Source of the DNA: a virus
Reading direction: 5' to 3' (one strand)
IMG/VR virus record: IMGVR_UViG_3300027833_000059
Location: 1 to 58,329 of that record
Length of the DNA stretch: 58,329 nt
The notes beneath the pieces were generated by a model that saw only the letters and a list, made by a program, of their open reading frames with translations, did not search any database and was not told the DNA's origin. The position numbers and the translations under genes were made by a program. Shown here piece by piece: positions 41,481-50,114 of this stretch (position 1 is its first letter; every line of letters begins with the position of its first letter).

Positions 41481-41672
41481 TTAGTTATCACAAGTTTTAT
41501 TTAAAATATCTTTAATATTTAATGGTAATACATCCTTTAATTCTGGCTTAACAAACTCAACTAATGCATCTTTAGGATGATAACTTAATATATCATTAAC
41601 TTGGTTATCTATTGTGGGTGAACTATCATTTAATAGATATCTCTTACCCTCTACCTTAAGAATAGTTAACAT
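41481..41672 (-). CDS. Small hypothetical protein
   Basis: 63 aa (MLTILKVEGKRYLLNDSSPT). Its start overlaps the end of the 66-aa gene by 17 bp, so the two share a transcript. Confidence 0.66.
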   Translation of the reverse strand: MLTILKVEGKRYLLNDSSPTIDNQVNDILSYHPKDALVEFVKPELKDVLPLNIKDILNKTCDN

Positions 41673-41856
41673 CTACTTCATGTCTATGGATTAATAAAAC
41701 TTCTTTTGAAGAATCACAAATAACTGCTTGAAAATTCTCACACTTTATGTGTTCACATATAATATATGTACCAGTCACATTTCCACTAGAAACCAATTCA
41801 TCTTCTTCATTACAATGAGTAAAAATTTCTGCATTTTCTAATTCAATAGTTTTCAT
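41656..41856 (-). CDS. Small hypothetical protein
   Basis: 66 aa from ATG 41856 (MKTIELENAEIFTHCNEEDE); the frame extends upstream only through promoter sequence. Five Cys/His residues in the middle, no clear zinc pattern. Promoter box TATCTTTA 41872-41879. Confidence 0.7.
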   Translation of the reverse strand: MKTIELENAEIFTHCNEEDELVSSGNVTGTYIICEHIKCENFQAVICDSSKEVLLIHRHEVDVNYS

Positions 41857-41884
41857 AATAACTTTTTTATGTAAAGATACAATA

Positions 41885-42355
41885 TTAAATTGACTCTGCC
41901 AAATCATTCTCTAAAAATGTTATAATAATATCATGGTCTCTATCTTCTCCTAATATTAAATCAATATCAATTTTCTCTACATCTCCATAAGTTTCCCACT
42001 TCTCCATTCTTTCATAACTCTCTTCCTCTTCATCAGTAGAAATATTTGCCATAAAACCTAAATCACATAACCATCTTTGAGATAATTCAAATACCATTAT
42101 TTGATATAATGTATTTTTTACATCATCATTATCTGAATCGTAAAAATGCTCATAGCAATCTTCTGCACTATCAACTTCAATAGCCTCAACAAACAGCCTA
42201 CCATCGTTTGTAAGAGCGTAAGACACATGGTCTTGGTGTTTGGTTACCGCATGATATAAAGCATTGTTAGGGTCGCTATAAATACCTAAGTTGGTTCTTG
42301 ATGAATGTTCTCCCCATGGGTTAGTTGAATATAATTGATATACAAAGTTTTCCAT
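41885..42355 (-). CDS. Acidic hypothetical protein (156 aa)
   Basis: MENFVYQLYSTNPWGEHSSR, then long acidic stretches (DSAEDCYEHFYDSDNDD). High negative charge is typical of early phage inhibitors and DNA mimics, but nothing specific is seen. Promoter -7 box 42383-42390. Confidence 0.76.
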   Translation of the reverse strand: MENFVYQLYSTNPWGEHSSRTNLGIYSDPNNALYHAVTKHQDHVSYALTNDGRLFVEAIEVDSAEDCYEHFYDSDNDDVKNTLYQIMVFELSQRWLCDLGFMANISTDEEEESYERMEKWETYGDVEKIDIDLILGEDRDHDIIITFLENDLAESI

Positions 42356-42382
42356 TGTCTTGTGGTTTTAATTATTATACTT

Positions 42383-42428
42383 CAAAGATACAAAAAATTC
42401 CCTTACCAACCAAATGATAAGGGATTTT
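42383..42428 (-). promoter_or_regulatory. Terminator-promoter cassette
   Basis: CCCTTA (42400-42405)/TAAGGG (42418-42423); loop TTTG 42411-42414, TATCTTTG 42383-42390, spacer 20. Confidence 0.82.
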
Positions 42429-42431
42429 TTT

Positions 42432-42659
42432 TTACAACCATATCATATCGTATTCCCTATCACCAAAACCATTGTTATCTAACCAATTTTGAATTTGAAC
42501 ATTAGTATAATCATCATTTCTAGCTTCAATATCAAACCATATCTTTGGTATATCGTTTACTATCTCATAAACTTGTATGGTTTTCCATCCAGTACATTCT
42601 TCAATTGTATCAATGGTTTGTGTTTGTTTTTCTACTGTGTAATAAAGTTTAGTACTCAT
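42432..42659 (-). CDS. Small hypothetical protein
   Basis: 75 aa (MSTKLYYTVEKQTQTIDTIE), with three Trp. It has the AAAACCACAAG leader but no promoter of its own; read with the 61-aa gene upstream. Confidence 0.72.
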   Translation of the reverse strand: MSTKLYYTVEKQTQTIDTIEECTGWKTIQVYEIVNDIPKIWFDIEARNDDYTNVQIQNWLDNNGFGDREYDMIWL

Positions 42660-42671
42660 TGTCTTGTGGTT

Positions 42672-42857
42672 TTAAAATAATGTTAATTGATTAATTGGTT
42701 TCTTTTTTGGTTCATCCTTTGGTAATAATTTAACTAATGACCTTTTAATGTTCATTGTTTTTTTAGTGCTTGGTATATAAACATTCATAGTATGTGTATA
42801 AGTTTCCATTACTATACCTAACTTACCATTTATAATACTCTTCCTATGATTTCCCAT
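42672..42857 (-). CDS. Small basic protein on a near-leaderless mRNA
   Basis: 61 aa (MGNHRKSIINGKLGIVMETY), ending PKDEPKKKPINQLTLF. The -7 box 42862-42869 ends 4 bp before the ATG. An internal ATG (codon 17) would give a normal leader, so the start is not certain. Confidence 0.68.
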   Translation of the reverse strand: MGNHRKSIINGKLGIVMETYTHTMNVYIPSTKKTMNIKRSLVKLLPKDEPKKKPINQLTLF

Positions 42858-42894
42858 ACTTCAAAGATACAACTAATTATTGAATCTACCAAAT

Positions 42895-43254
42895 TTATTC
42901 TTCATCATCGTCTCTATTTTCGGTACAATTATCACATAATTTAACATCAGTTTCATATCTCCAAGGTATTATCTGCTCTTTAGGGAAGAATTCTAAACAA
43001 TCGTGACATTCTATGTTACCTATTGGTGGAACATTCATATCTGCCACCTCACAAGCTAAATTATATTCATTAGGGTTAGCTAATTGAACTGCACCTATAA
43101 ATTCAGAATCCCATTTATAACTATGCTTAATTAACTTAAATGCCTCTTTAATATCACTAAGTTTACTATCTGTCACAAATGCATATGGTGGAACTGTATT
43201 CACATATGTCATTAAGGTAAGGTCTATCAATTTTAATGCTTCATCTTTAGTCAT
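42895..43254 (-). CDS. Protein with a C-terminal zinc-ribbon motif
   Basis: 119 aa; the last 35 residues contain ECHDCLEFFP and KLCDNCTENR, two CxxC pairs expected to bind zinc. N-terminal part helical. Promoter -7 box 43283-43290. Confidence 0.76.
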   Translation of the reverse strand: MTKDEALKLIDLTLMTYVNTVPPYAFVTDSKLSDIKEAFKLIKHSYKWDSEFIGAVQLANPNEYNLACEVADMNVPPIGNIECHDCLEFFPKEQIIPWRYETDVKLCDNCTENRDDDEE

Positions 43255-43329
43255 AATATTTTGTTTTAATTTTTGTTCTCTTCAAAGATACAACTAATTA
43301 TTGGTTCTACCAAATAAAAACAAAAAAAA

Positions 43330-43353
43330 GAGTTAGGTCTGCAAACCTAACTC
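43330..43353 (-). terminator. Intrinsic terminator
   Basis: GAGTTAGGT/ACCTAACTC stem with minus-strand T8; ends the 74-aa gene. Confidence 0.85.
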
Positions 43354-43380
43354 AATCACACATTTAGACAAAACAAAAAC

Positions 43381-43605
43381 TTATCTCTTAAATATTGCTC
43401 TCGGCTCTAATGAACCAAATGCCATCTCATCTAATTTATCCATTGATATTTGCTCAACGTCATCAGACTTATTTTCTATCTCTTTAGTTACCCTTTCACA
43501 AGTATTCATTATCTGAACATCTTGCTCATCTTGTGTTAAATCATCATCTACATTGACATAAACATAAAATGATGCTTGAACTACTACTCTCTTTACTTTT
43601 GACAT
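43381..43605 (-). CDS. Small hypothetical protein
   Basis: 74 aa (MSKVKRVVVQASFYVYVNVD), a beta strand start and acidic middle. Promoter -7 box 43635-43642. Confidence 0.72.
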   Translation of the reverse strand: MSKVKRVVVQASFYVYVNVDDDLTQDEQDVQIMNTCERVTKEIENKSDDVEQISMDKLDEMAFGSLEPRAIFKR

Positions 43606-43669
43606 AATCTTGTGGTTTTAATTATTGTTCTCTACAAAGATACAACTAATTTTCGGTTCTCACAAGTTT

Positions 43670-43984
43670 TTAGTTAAGTAATTGAAATTTTAATTTAATC
43701 GTCTTTGGGAATAATAGATTAAGAAATGTACTATAACCACTCATCATAGGATATAAGTTACCCTTATAATATGCGTCAACATGATATAATTTATTATAAA
43801 TTACAACATCCCCACACCTGTTACGCCATGTAACACATGAATAGTCAATACCATGACTCTCTAAGACACTCTTTAGAAATGTTGTACCAATACAAAATTC
43901 ATTATCTAATAATCTTTCAGAACTAATATTAATAATCTTATTAGTCAATTTACCTTTCAAGTCTTGTATTTCCATAAGCCTCAT
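43670..43984 (-). CDS. Hypothetical protein (104 aa)
   Basis: MRLMEIQDLKGKLTNKIINI; ATG at codon 4 is an alternative. No family. Promoter -7 box 43992-43999, very close to the start. Confidence 0.72.
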   Translation of the reverse strand: MRLMEIQDLKGKLTNKIINISSERLLDNEFCIGTTFLKSVLESHGIDYSCVTWRNRCGDVVIYNKLYHVDAYYKGNLYPMMSGYSTFLNLLFPKTIKLKFQLLN

Positions 43985-44010
43985 TGTTTATTCAAAGATA
44001 CAACTTTTTT

Positions 44011-44415
44011 TTAAAACCCACAAATTAATTGCTTACTTTTTTTAAGAACTCTATTAATTTGTCTTCTATTATCAAACATACCCATAAATCTACCCTCTAC
44101 TTTTGTTTCAATAAATAACACCTTAGTAAAGTAACTATCAACAAAGAATCTACTATTACATTGTTCAAGTACATTTCTACACGTTTCTTTTGAGGTTAAC
44201 AAACCACATAACCAATGACCATCACTATTTTGTTCAAGTAATACGTAAGGGTGTTTAAATACACTCGACATAAAGACATCACCAACCTTAAATTTAGTAG
44301 GCTTATTAGTGTTATTACTCTTTAAGGCATTCACCCAACCCATTAACTTTTTCTTACTTACTTTCTCATCTTCTTTTAATTTGTTAACTACATTAAATAA
44401 ATCTACCTTTTGCAT
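44011..44415 (-). CDS. Hypothetical protein with a MazF-like barrel segment
   Basis: 134 aa from ATG 44415 (MQKVDLFNVVNKLKEDEKVS). The stretch FKVGDVFMSSVFKHPYVLLE and GLLTSKE resembles the first strands of the MazF/PemK SH3-like barrel; catalytic residues are not identifiable, so this is only a structural hint. Promoter -7 box 44439-44446; upstream in-frame codons are promoter sequence. Confidence 0.68.
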   Translation of the reverse strand: MQKVDLFNVVNKLKEDEKVSKKKLMGWVNALKSNNTNKPTKFKVGDVFMSSVFKHPYVLLEQNSDGHWLCGLLTSKETCRNVLEQCNSRFFVDSYFTKVLFIETKVEGRFMGMFDNRRQINRVLKKSKQLICGF

Positions 44416-44438
44416 GATATTGTTCTTTATGTTCCTTA

Positions 44439-44484
44439 CAAAGATACAAAAAAAAATCCTTACTACCAAATGTAATAAGGATTA
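44439..44484 (-). promoter_or_regulatory. Terminator-promoter cassette
   Basis: AATCCTTA (44455-44462)/TAAGGATT (44476-44483); loop TTTG 44467-44470, TATCTTTG 44439-44446, spacer 20. Confidence 0.83.
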
Positions 44485-44492
44485 TTTTATTA

Positions 44493-44981
44493 TTAATCTA
44501 CTCTATTTTCACCCTCACACCATCTTCTAAATGCTATATGAACATCTGTATCAGACCAACCATTTTGGTCAGCTGAATGTTCAACATCTTCAATACAATA
44601 CTTTACAATATCATCAATATTACTAGGTAAATCTAAACCTAACTTTGTAAAAATTTCACATACTTCTTGTCTAACTTCCTTTTTAAATTTTTCACTTTCC
44701 TTACAATTGTGTAAAAAAGTCAAAATACAATCGTATTCACTACCTTCCCAATGAACACTACTTTCCTTAAATTTAGAATATAATAGTCCAGCTTCAGAAT
44801 ACATCTCATCATAAAACATATTATTATCTATAATACCACAATCAATTGCTAATTTACACATTAAAAAAATTTGATAAGCATTAGTGTCACCAATTGATTG
44901 TGGTAAGCTAATAACTTGTTCACCGATTAAAGAGTCTAAATTTTTAAATTCTTGTTCTGTTCCTGAATATGCTTTTATCAT
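44493..44981 (-). CDS. Hypothetical protein, C-terminal domain shared with the 51813 gene
   Basis: 162 aa. The last 50 residues (NIDDIVKYCIEDVEHSADQN, WSDTDVHIAFRRWCEGENR) align with NIADIVQYCFEDILECADKD, WSDGDVIIAFRRWIEGENR of the 51813-52337 protein; the N-terminal parts differ. A shared interaction domain is inferred. Promoter -7 box 45007-45014. Confidence 0.78.
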   Translation of the reverse strand: MIKAYSGTEQEFKNLDSLIGEQVISLPQSIGDTNAYQIFLMCKLAIDCGIIDNNMFYDEMYSEAGLLYSKFKESSVHWEGSEYDCILTFLHNCKESEKFKKEVRQEVCEIFTKLGLDLPSNIDDIVKYCIEDVEHSADQNGWSDTDVHIAFRRWCEGENRVD

Positions 44982-45006
44982 TTTATTTTGTTTTTATTGT
45001 TCTATA

Positions 45007-45052
45007 CAAAGATACAACTAAAAAATGGATATCCAATAAGAATATCCATTTA
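45007..45052 (-). promoter_or_regulatory. Terminator-promoter cassette, ATGGATAT type
   Basis: AAATGGATAT/ATATCCATTT hairpin; the loop gives the ATTG -33 box (45034-45037), 19 bp from TATCTTTG 45007-45014. Same hairpin near 29705, 30350, 31880 and 45635. Confidence 0.75.
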
Positions 45053-45056
45053 TTTT

Positions 45057-45596
45057 TTAATAATTTTGTATCTGTTCGATAATGTATTTAGGGTTATAAC
45101 GACCACCACTACACTTACCACATGACCCTAACCTTTTTCTCTTCTTATGTGATGGTGTAGTCCAACCACAACTATTACACTTGAGTGTGTATTTACTCTT
45201 AATATCAGCCTTATAATCTACCTTACTACATCTATTACCATTACAACCTATTGATAAGGCTATATTTCTCCATGTTGTATCATGCTTACTTGTATTTCTT
45301 CTTTCAAAATCAATAGCATGAGCAATTTCATGTAACATTGTGTTAATCCAAGTATCAAAAGAATTATCAGTATTTTCAATCAACCACTTTGATAACTCTA
45401 TGGTCTTAACAATTCCATTAGCACTCCTTTTTCTCTTACACTTACCTAATGCTCTCTTTACACTATTGAATTTAAATTCCCACCCTAATTCAACTAAGTT
45501 AAAATCTCTACCATCATAAGTGAATGTAGTATTCATATACTTAGTAGCCATTTCTTTAATCTCAGTTAATGTAAATGTTTTAGTTGTTGTACACAT
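45057..45596 (-). CDS. SprT-like zinc metalloprotein
   Basis: 179 aa. MLHEIAHAIDF (H89, E90, H93) is the SprT HExxH helix, and a C-terminal zinc ribbon has C140/C143 (CNSCGW) and C159/C162 (CGKCSGGRY). SprT-family members include proteases of DNA-protein crosslinks; activity of this one is not shown. It may act on host DNA-bound proteins or at replication. Promoter -7 box 45625-45632. Confidence 0.87.
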   Translation of the reverse strand: MCTTTKTFTLTEIKEMATKYMNTTFTYDGRDFNLVELGWEFKFNSVKRALGKCKRKRSANGIVKTIELSKWLIENTDNSFDTWINTMLHEIAHAIDFERRNTSKHDTTWRNIALSIGCNGNRCSKVDYKADIKSKYTLKCNSCGWTTPSHKKRKRLGSCGKCSGGRYNPKYIIEQIQNY

Positions 45597-45678
45597 AATA
45601 AATGGTTTTAGTTATTGTTCCCTACAAAGATACAACTAATAAATGGATATCCAATAAGAATATCCATTTATTTTTAAT

Positions 45679-46203
45679 TTATTTTCTCCTTTGATTAAAT
45701 ATACTGACCTCAACTCCTACAAAACCACTGAATTTCCATCTATCAGTATCATAAACTAAATATAAATCGGGTCTTTCTGTTACTTGTAAATTTAAGACAA
45801 CCTTTAAGGTATCATTAAACTTATACTTTGTAAAGGCATTTGCACCCCAACAAAAATCAGTTAAATCTCTATCTATAAAACCATACGATGCTGACGCACC
45901 CATTTCTAATTTAGGTATAAATAATTCATTAAATACATAACCAACATTAGCAGTCCATCTTCTATATGGTTCTTCTCTTAAATCGGCATATTCAAATTCG
46001 GGATAAACAATCATATAACCCCATTTTTGTTGATTACCTTGCATTAAGATTGATACTGTAAAATCTAACATAGGGGAGCTAGTATCATCATACCCACCAA
46101 ATAACCCTAATTTAGCATCTTGCGTTAATTGAATTGAAACCTTTTCTTGTGAATATCCTAAACTTGTTAGGATTAATGTCATAATAAATAATACTTTTTT
46201 CAT
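45679..46203 (-). CDS. Secreted protein, outer-membrane beta-barrel-like
   Basis: 174 aa with a clear signal peptide (MKKVLFIMTLILTSLGYSQ) and alternating amphipathic strands rich in aromatic residues (RWTANVGYVFNELF, MGASASYGFIDRDL, WKFSGFVGVEVSIF), the look of a small outer-membrane barrel. Superinfection exclusion at the cell surface is a reasonable guess for an early-expressed one. Promoter -7 box 46232-46239. Confidence 0.75.
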   Translation of the reverse strand: MKKVLFIMTLILTSLGYSQEKVSIQLTQDAKLGLFGGYDDTSSPMLDFTVSILMQGNQQKWGYMIVYPEFEYADLREEPYRRWTANVGYVFNELFIPKLEMGASASYGFIDRDLTDFCWGANAFTKYKFNDTLKVVLNLQVTERPDLYLVYDTDRWKFSGFVGVEVSIFNQRRK

Positions 46204-46285
46204 TTTATTTTGTTTTAATTGTTCTACACTTCAAAGATACGAAAAATAATCCTTACTACCTAATGTAATAAGGATTATTTTATTA

Positions 46286-46657
46286 TTAATTAAGTACTTC
46301 TGAAATATCAACTTCAAAATAACATGAACTATCCCACTTACCAATAGCCTTATATGTAACTCTTATCCAAGTTTTATCATTTAAAGTCATTGCACTTATG
46401 GTAATTAAATCTTCATGTGAAAAGTAATGAATTTCATCTATTTCTTTACACTCATCATCATCTAATGTGCTATCGAATTGTTTTGTGTAAATTTCAACAC
46501 CATACTTAAGTGTAACCGAATCAATAACACCCTTATTCTCTAATAAAAGTTCCTTAGCTTTTTTAATTCTAGTACAAAGTTCCTCACTTAATGTGAATTC
46601 GCAACCCTCACTAAAAATCCCCTCTGTTGAATACTTATAATCTTTTCTTAATAACAT
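46286..46657 (-). CDS. Hypothetical protein (123 aa)
   Basis: MLLRKDYKYSTEGIFSEGCE, acidic DDDEC stretch, beta-like end. No family. Promoter -7 box 46687-46694. Confidence 0.75.
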   Translation of the reverse strand: MLLRKDYKYSTEGIFSEGCEFTLSEELCTRIKKAKELLLENKGVIDSVTLKYGVEIYTKQFDSTLDDDECKEIDEIHYFSHEDLITISAMTLNDKTWIRVTYKAIGKWDSSCYFEVDISEVLN

Positions 46658-46733
46658 AATCTTGTGGTTTTAATTATTGTTCTCTACAAAGATACAACTA
46701 ATTATTGGTTCTACCAAATAATAAACAAAAAAA

Positions 46734-46764
46734 AAGGTGCAACTTTGAGATGTGCACCCTTTTT
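46734..46764 (-). terminator. Intrinsic terminator
   Basis: AAGGTGCA/TGCACCCTT stem, T-tract on the minus strand; ends the 121-aa gene. Confidence 0.83.
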
Positions 46765-46780
46765 TAAACTTAACCACAAG

Positions 46781-47146
46781 CTATAACCCTAATTTCTGTA
46801 ACCTTTCTTGTAACAATGGTTTTTCTTCATCACCTATACTATCCCAATAGCACATCAATTCATCATAACCATTTTTATATTTTTCAAGTTCGGCCTTTAA
46901 TCTCTCAATTTCAGTCCAATTTTCTTCATAACCAACCTCAATGTCTTCATCACTTTTAAGACCCTCAATATATCTTACATAAATCCCTTTACCTCCAACA
47001 TAGTCAATCAATTCTTGTATTTGTTTTACATCACTTTCAGCTTCCCAATCAATACCAAATAATTCAGTTGCTTCAGTTCCTAATTTATTACTATCTACAA
47101 AATCGTAAGTAGACATATATCTACCAAATGAAATACTTTTACTCAT
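46781..47146 (-). CDS. Acidic helical protein (121 aa)
   Basis: MSKSISFGRYMSTYDFVDSN; C-terminal third is coiled-coil-like (EIERLKAELEKYKNGYDEL). No family. Promoter -7 box 47177-47184. Confidence 0.75.
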   Translation of the reverse strand: MSKSISFGRYMSTYDFVDSNKLGTEATELFGIDWEAESDVKQIQELIDYVGGKGIYVRYIEGLKSDEDIEVGYEENWTEIERLKAELEKYKNGYDELMCYWDSIGDEEKPLLQERLQKLGL

Positions 47147-47176
47147 AATACTAATAGTTTTAATTATTGTTCTCTA

Positions 47177-47225
47177 CAAAGATAATAAAAATAAACCTTA
47201 CCACCAAATATAATAAGGTTTATTT
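47177..47225 (-). promoter_or_regulatory. Terminator-promoter cassette
   Basis: AAACCTTA/TAAGGTTT hairpin with TTTGG in the loop and TATCTTTG 47177-47184. Confidence 0.8.
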
Positions 47226-47236
47226 TAAATTAATTA

Positions 47237-47614
47237 TTAATTGAACTCTATAACCTTAGTAGAACCATTATCACGTACAAATAAAGACCTAACTTCTGGT
47301 TCTATAGTATATTCACACCCTATGTAGAAATCTACACTTAAATCGTCTGAAAATAAGTCTGTAACTAATAAGTCTTGTTTATAATCAGAACAAATCTCTT
47401 CATCAACTTTAAATGTAACCTCAACTGACATATTAAAGCTATCATAATCACTATTGAAACTATCTGTTACGAATTTTCTACCTCTACACTCTAACTCTAA
47501 TAAACCCATATCAAAGTTCATATCAATAACATTAGTGAAATTAGGTAACTTTAATTCAACTGAAAGTATATTAGCATCAGTAACATTCATTACTTGACTT
47601 ATTAAATCTTGCAT
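47237..47614 (-). CDS. Acidic hypothetical protein (125 aa)
   Basis: MQDLISQVMNVTDANILSVE, beta-rich look, strongly acidic. No family. Promoter -7 box 47643-47650. Confidence 0.75.
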   Translation of the reverse strand: MQDLISQVMNVTDANILSVELKLPNFTNVIDMNFDMGLLELECRGRKFVTDSFNSDYDSFNMSVEVTFKVDEEICSDYKQDLLVTDLFSDDLSVDFYIGCEYTIEPEVRSLFVRDNGSTKVIEFN

Positions 47615-47690
47615 AATTTTGTGGTTTTAATTATTACTTATACAAAGATACATAATTAAAACCACACCACCAAATAATAAACAAACTTTC

Positions 47691-47978
47691 TTATAATGGA
47701 TATAACATTATAGTACCACCATCATACCATTCGAAAAACCAACCACGTTTTTTTACAAAGTTATTTAATTGATTGATAACACCATTACTATATGCTTTCC
47801 TGTCAACATAATATTTGAATATTAAATTACCTCTAGTATCAGTAGTCCCATCCTCAGCAGACATCCAAAGGCCATTCTCACACTCTTGTGAAAACTCTTC
47901 ACTGGCCCTAATATGTTGTTTTGGATATTTACCCTTAATTGCTTCAAGCATCTGCTCTCTAGTATAAATCTTTGACAT
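47691..47978 (-). CDS. Hypothetical protein (95 aa)
   Basis: MSKIYTREQMLEAIKGKYPK; ends GWFFEWYDGGTIMLYPL. No family. Promoter -7 box 48003-48010. Confidence 0.75.
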   Translation of the reverse strand: MSKIYTREQMLEAIKGKYPKQHIRASEEFSQECENGLWMSAEDGTTDTRGNLIFKYYVDRKAYSNGVINQLNNFVKKRGWFFEWYDGGTIMLYPL

Positions 47979-48051
47979 CTTAATTGTGGTTTATGTTCCT
48001 TACAAAGATACAACAAATAAACCTTACTACCAAATGGTAATGGATATATTT

Positions 48052-48228
48052 TTAATATAATAATTTGATTTTTTTTAAATCAATAATTATCGTTTCAACG
48101 GTTTTACGTCTTTCTTCAGCTAAAGCAGCCCCAATAAAATCACCTTGCTTTTGACATTCATTACTAGTAACCCCAGTCACTAAATCTGATTTTTCTAATA
48201 AATCAATATAAACTTCTAAATTATTCAT
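48052..48228 (-). CDS. Small hypothetical protein (58 aa)
   Basis: MNNLEVYIDLLEKSDLVTGV, then AALAEERRKTVETIIIDLKK; helical. Leader AAAACCACAAGG is present but the sequence before it is the end of the 75-aa gene, so it is the second gene of that unit. Confidence 0.65.
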   Translation of the reverse strand: MNNLEVYIDLLEKSDLVTGVTSNECQKQGDFIGAALAEERRKTVETIIIDLKKIKLLY

Positions 48229-48240
48229 AACCTTGTGGTT

Positions 48241-48468
48241 TTAATTATTAATATACAGCGTATTCGATAAAAACCTTTCTACAATAATAATCATTAATAT
48301 TTTTTCGATTCTATTAATCCTATCACCAATCGTGTAAGTATCTTTACCACCACTAACATATTCTTTTATTATAGTGTTTTTAATATCTTGGTAATGTTCT
48401 ACCTCAAAAAATTGTTTTATTTCATCAGAACTTAAATTGATTAAATCTTCTTTTTTTATTTTAGTCAT
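48241..48468 (-). CDS. Small hypothetical protein
   Basis: 75 aa (MTKIKKEDLINLSSDEIKQF), helical. Promoter -7 box 48493-48500. Confidence 0.72.
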   Translation of the reverse strand: MTKIKKEDLINLSSDEIKQFFEVEHYQDIKNTIIKEYVSGGKDTYTIGDRINRIEKILMIIIVERFLSNTLYINN

Positions 48469-48492
48469 ATCAATTGTGTTTTATGTTCTATA

Positions 48493-48538
48493 CAAAGATA
48501 CAAAAAATTCCCTTACCAACCTAATGATAAGGGAATTA
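48493..48538 (-). promoter_or_regulatory. Terminator-promoter cassette
   Basis: CCCTTA/TAAGGG hairpin; loop reads TTAGG instead of TTTGG at the -33 position; TATCTTTG 48493-48500. Confidence 0.76.
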
Positions 48539-48541
48539 TTT

Positions 48542-49240
48542 TTAATTAATTTTATCCTCAATAGTATCTAAATACGTTATTGTATTATTCACTATTATAT
48601 ATGGTCGCCTATCCATTTCATCATCATACCATATAGTAGCAGTACCTATTTCACGACTATAAAAGTTAACATTTAATTTATGGTTAACCATATCAACTTC
48701 ATTATACCATAAACCTTTCTCTAATTTGCAAGATATATTATATAAACCATTCACAGAAATCATAGAATCGTTATAAACATAACAAGTTTCTCCATCAATA
48801 AACTTTACATAATTTCCACTTTCATCATTACATACTGAATATTCAGTTGATAACATTTCACCAGTATTTTCATCACCATAAGCTTCATCATCAGCTAATA
48901 ATAACTTACCACTAACACTACATTTACATATAGATTCATAATCATGTAAATCATCATTACTTAAATCATCTACCTCTAAAGCTACGCAAATCTCCTTATA
49001 TCTCTCAATGAATAACTTTAAATCATCAAAAGCCATTACACTAATACTAACACTTAAGTCTTTTTTTCTTATATCCCAGGAAAATGTACCAAACTCTCTC
49101 TCGAATTGGTTTTTCATATATTGGATACTTATTTTATTAATGTTTGGAAACGCATTAATAACATCTTCTACGAATACACATAGTATGTTATCTACATCGT
49201 AAAAGGTTCTCATCATTGGGTACTTAAAATTCTGTTCCAT
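48542..49240 (-). CDS. Hypothetical protein (232 aa)
   Basis: MEQNFKYPMMRTFYDVDNIL; acidic, with a Cys pair (ICKCS) in the centre and a beta-like second half. No family. Promoter TATATTTG 49265-49272. Confidence 0.77.
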   Translation of the reverse strand: MEQNFKYPMMRTFYDVDNILCVFVEDVINAFPNINKISIQYMKNQFEREFGTFSWDIRKKDLSVSISVMAFDDLKLFIERYKEICVALEVDDLSNDDLHDYESICKCSVSGKLLLADDEAYGDENTGEMLSTEYSVCNDESGNYVKFIDGETCYVYNDSMISVNGLYNISCKLEKGLWYNEVDMVNHKLNVNFYSREIGTATIWYDDEMDRRPYIIVNNTITYLDTIEDKIN

Positions 49241-49336
49241 ATCTATATTAATTATTGTTCAATACAAATATACAAAATAAAAACTAACCCACCAAATAAA
49301 TGATGAGTTAATTTTATATTAGAACAAATTTACCAC

Positions 49337-49651
49337 TTACATATTAGTTAACTCTTTATATGTAATACTAGTAATTAATTTATAAAACTCTGGTAACTTA
49401 AAGAATACAAGTACACCATTAACAATAATACTACAATGAGCATCAGACCCATATTGACCTACCCTATTTAACTTATTAAGCCTAGATACACCTTCATTAG
49501 CTAATTGAATAAAAAAGTTATTAGACTTAACCCTAGCCTTCATCCCGTCAGCTTGTACCTCAATAGTATAATCCCCACCAAAAGCATCGCCTTCATTCAT
49601 CCTTCTATGCTTATATGCTTTAATGTTTTCAAATGTTATTGTATTTCCCAT
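49337..49651 (-). CDS. Hypothetical protein (104 aa)
   Basis: MGNTITFENIKAYKHRRMNE; alpha/beta, basic. No family. Promoter -7 box 49677-49684. Confidence 0.75.
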   Translation of the reverse strand: MGNTITFENIKAYKHRRMNEGDAFGGDYTIEVQADGMKARVKSNNFFIQLANEGVSRLNKLNRVGQYGSDAHCSIIVNGVLVFFKLPEFYKLITSITYKELTNM

Positions 49652-49676
49652 GTCTCATTGTTTTTATTGTTCCTTA

Positions 49677-49725
49677 CAAAGATACAAAAAATAATCCTTA
49701 CTACCAAATTATAGCAAGGTTTTTT
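49677..49725 (-). promoter_or_regulatory. Terminator-promoter cassette
   Basis: Plus-strand AATCCTT/AAGGTTTT arms with TTTGG in the loop and TATCTTTG 49677-49684. The two arms come from different cassette types (AATCC and AAACC), so the stem is imperfect, as if recombined. Confidence 0.7.
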
Positions 49726-50026
49726 TATCATTATTAGTGAGTTTTACACCTCTGTATCTTTCTATGATTCTCATGGCTTGTTCAAAGTCCCCATTTAAAA
49801 CCTCTTGACACATATGGTCAATGGCTATCGCATCACAATATACAGTTTCATATGATAATGTTTCATCATTATATGCTTTATATGTTGGTGTTTCTGCATC
49901 GGAATGAGAACCATTATACACATCTTCTACATCAAACCAATCAACTTCCTTATCAAATGGTATATTCTTAACTCCCCTAGCAACTAACTCTAACCAATCT
50001 TGTATCTCTTGTCTTACACTTTTCAT
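49709..50026 (-). CDS. Hypothetical protein (105 aa)
   Basis: MKSVRQEIQDWLELVARGVK; acidic middle. Its last codons lie inside the downstream terminator hairpin. Promoter -7 box 50056-50063. Confidence 0.75.
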   Translation of the reverse strand: MKSVRQEIQDWLELVARGVKNIPFDKEVDWFDVEDVYNGSHSDAETPTYKAYNDETLSYETVYCDAIAIDHMCQEVLNGDFEQAMRIIERYRGVKLTNNDKKTLL

Positions 50027-50055
50027 AATCTTGTGGTTTTAATTATTGTTCCTTA

Positions 50056-50104
50056 CAAAGATACAATAAATAATCCTTACTACCTAATATAATAAGGATT
50101 ATTT
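50056..50104 (-). promoter_or_regulatory. Terminator-promoter cassette
   Basis: AATCCTTA/TAAGGATT hairpin, loop TTAGG, TATCTTTG 50056-50063. Confidence 0.8.
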
Positions 50105-50114
50105 TATAATTTAT

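Noticed and set aside
44011-44415. Toxin-antitoxin MazF call
   Set aside because: Only the first strands look similar; catalytic residues and an antitoxin partner are missing.
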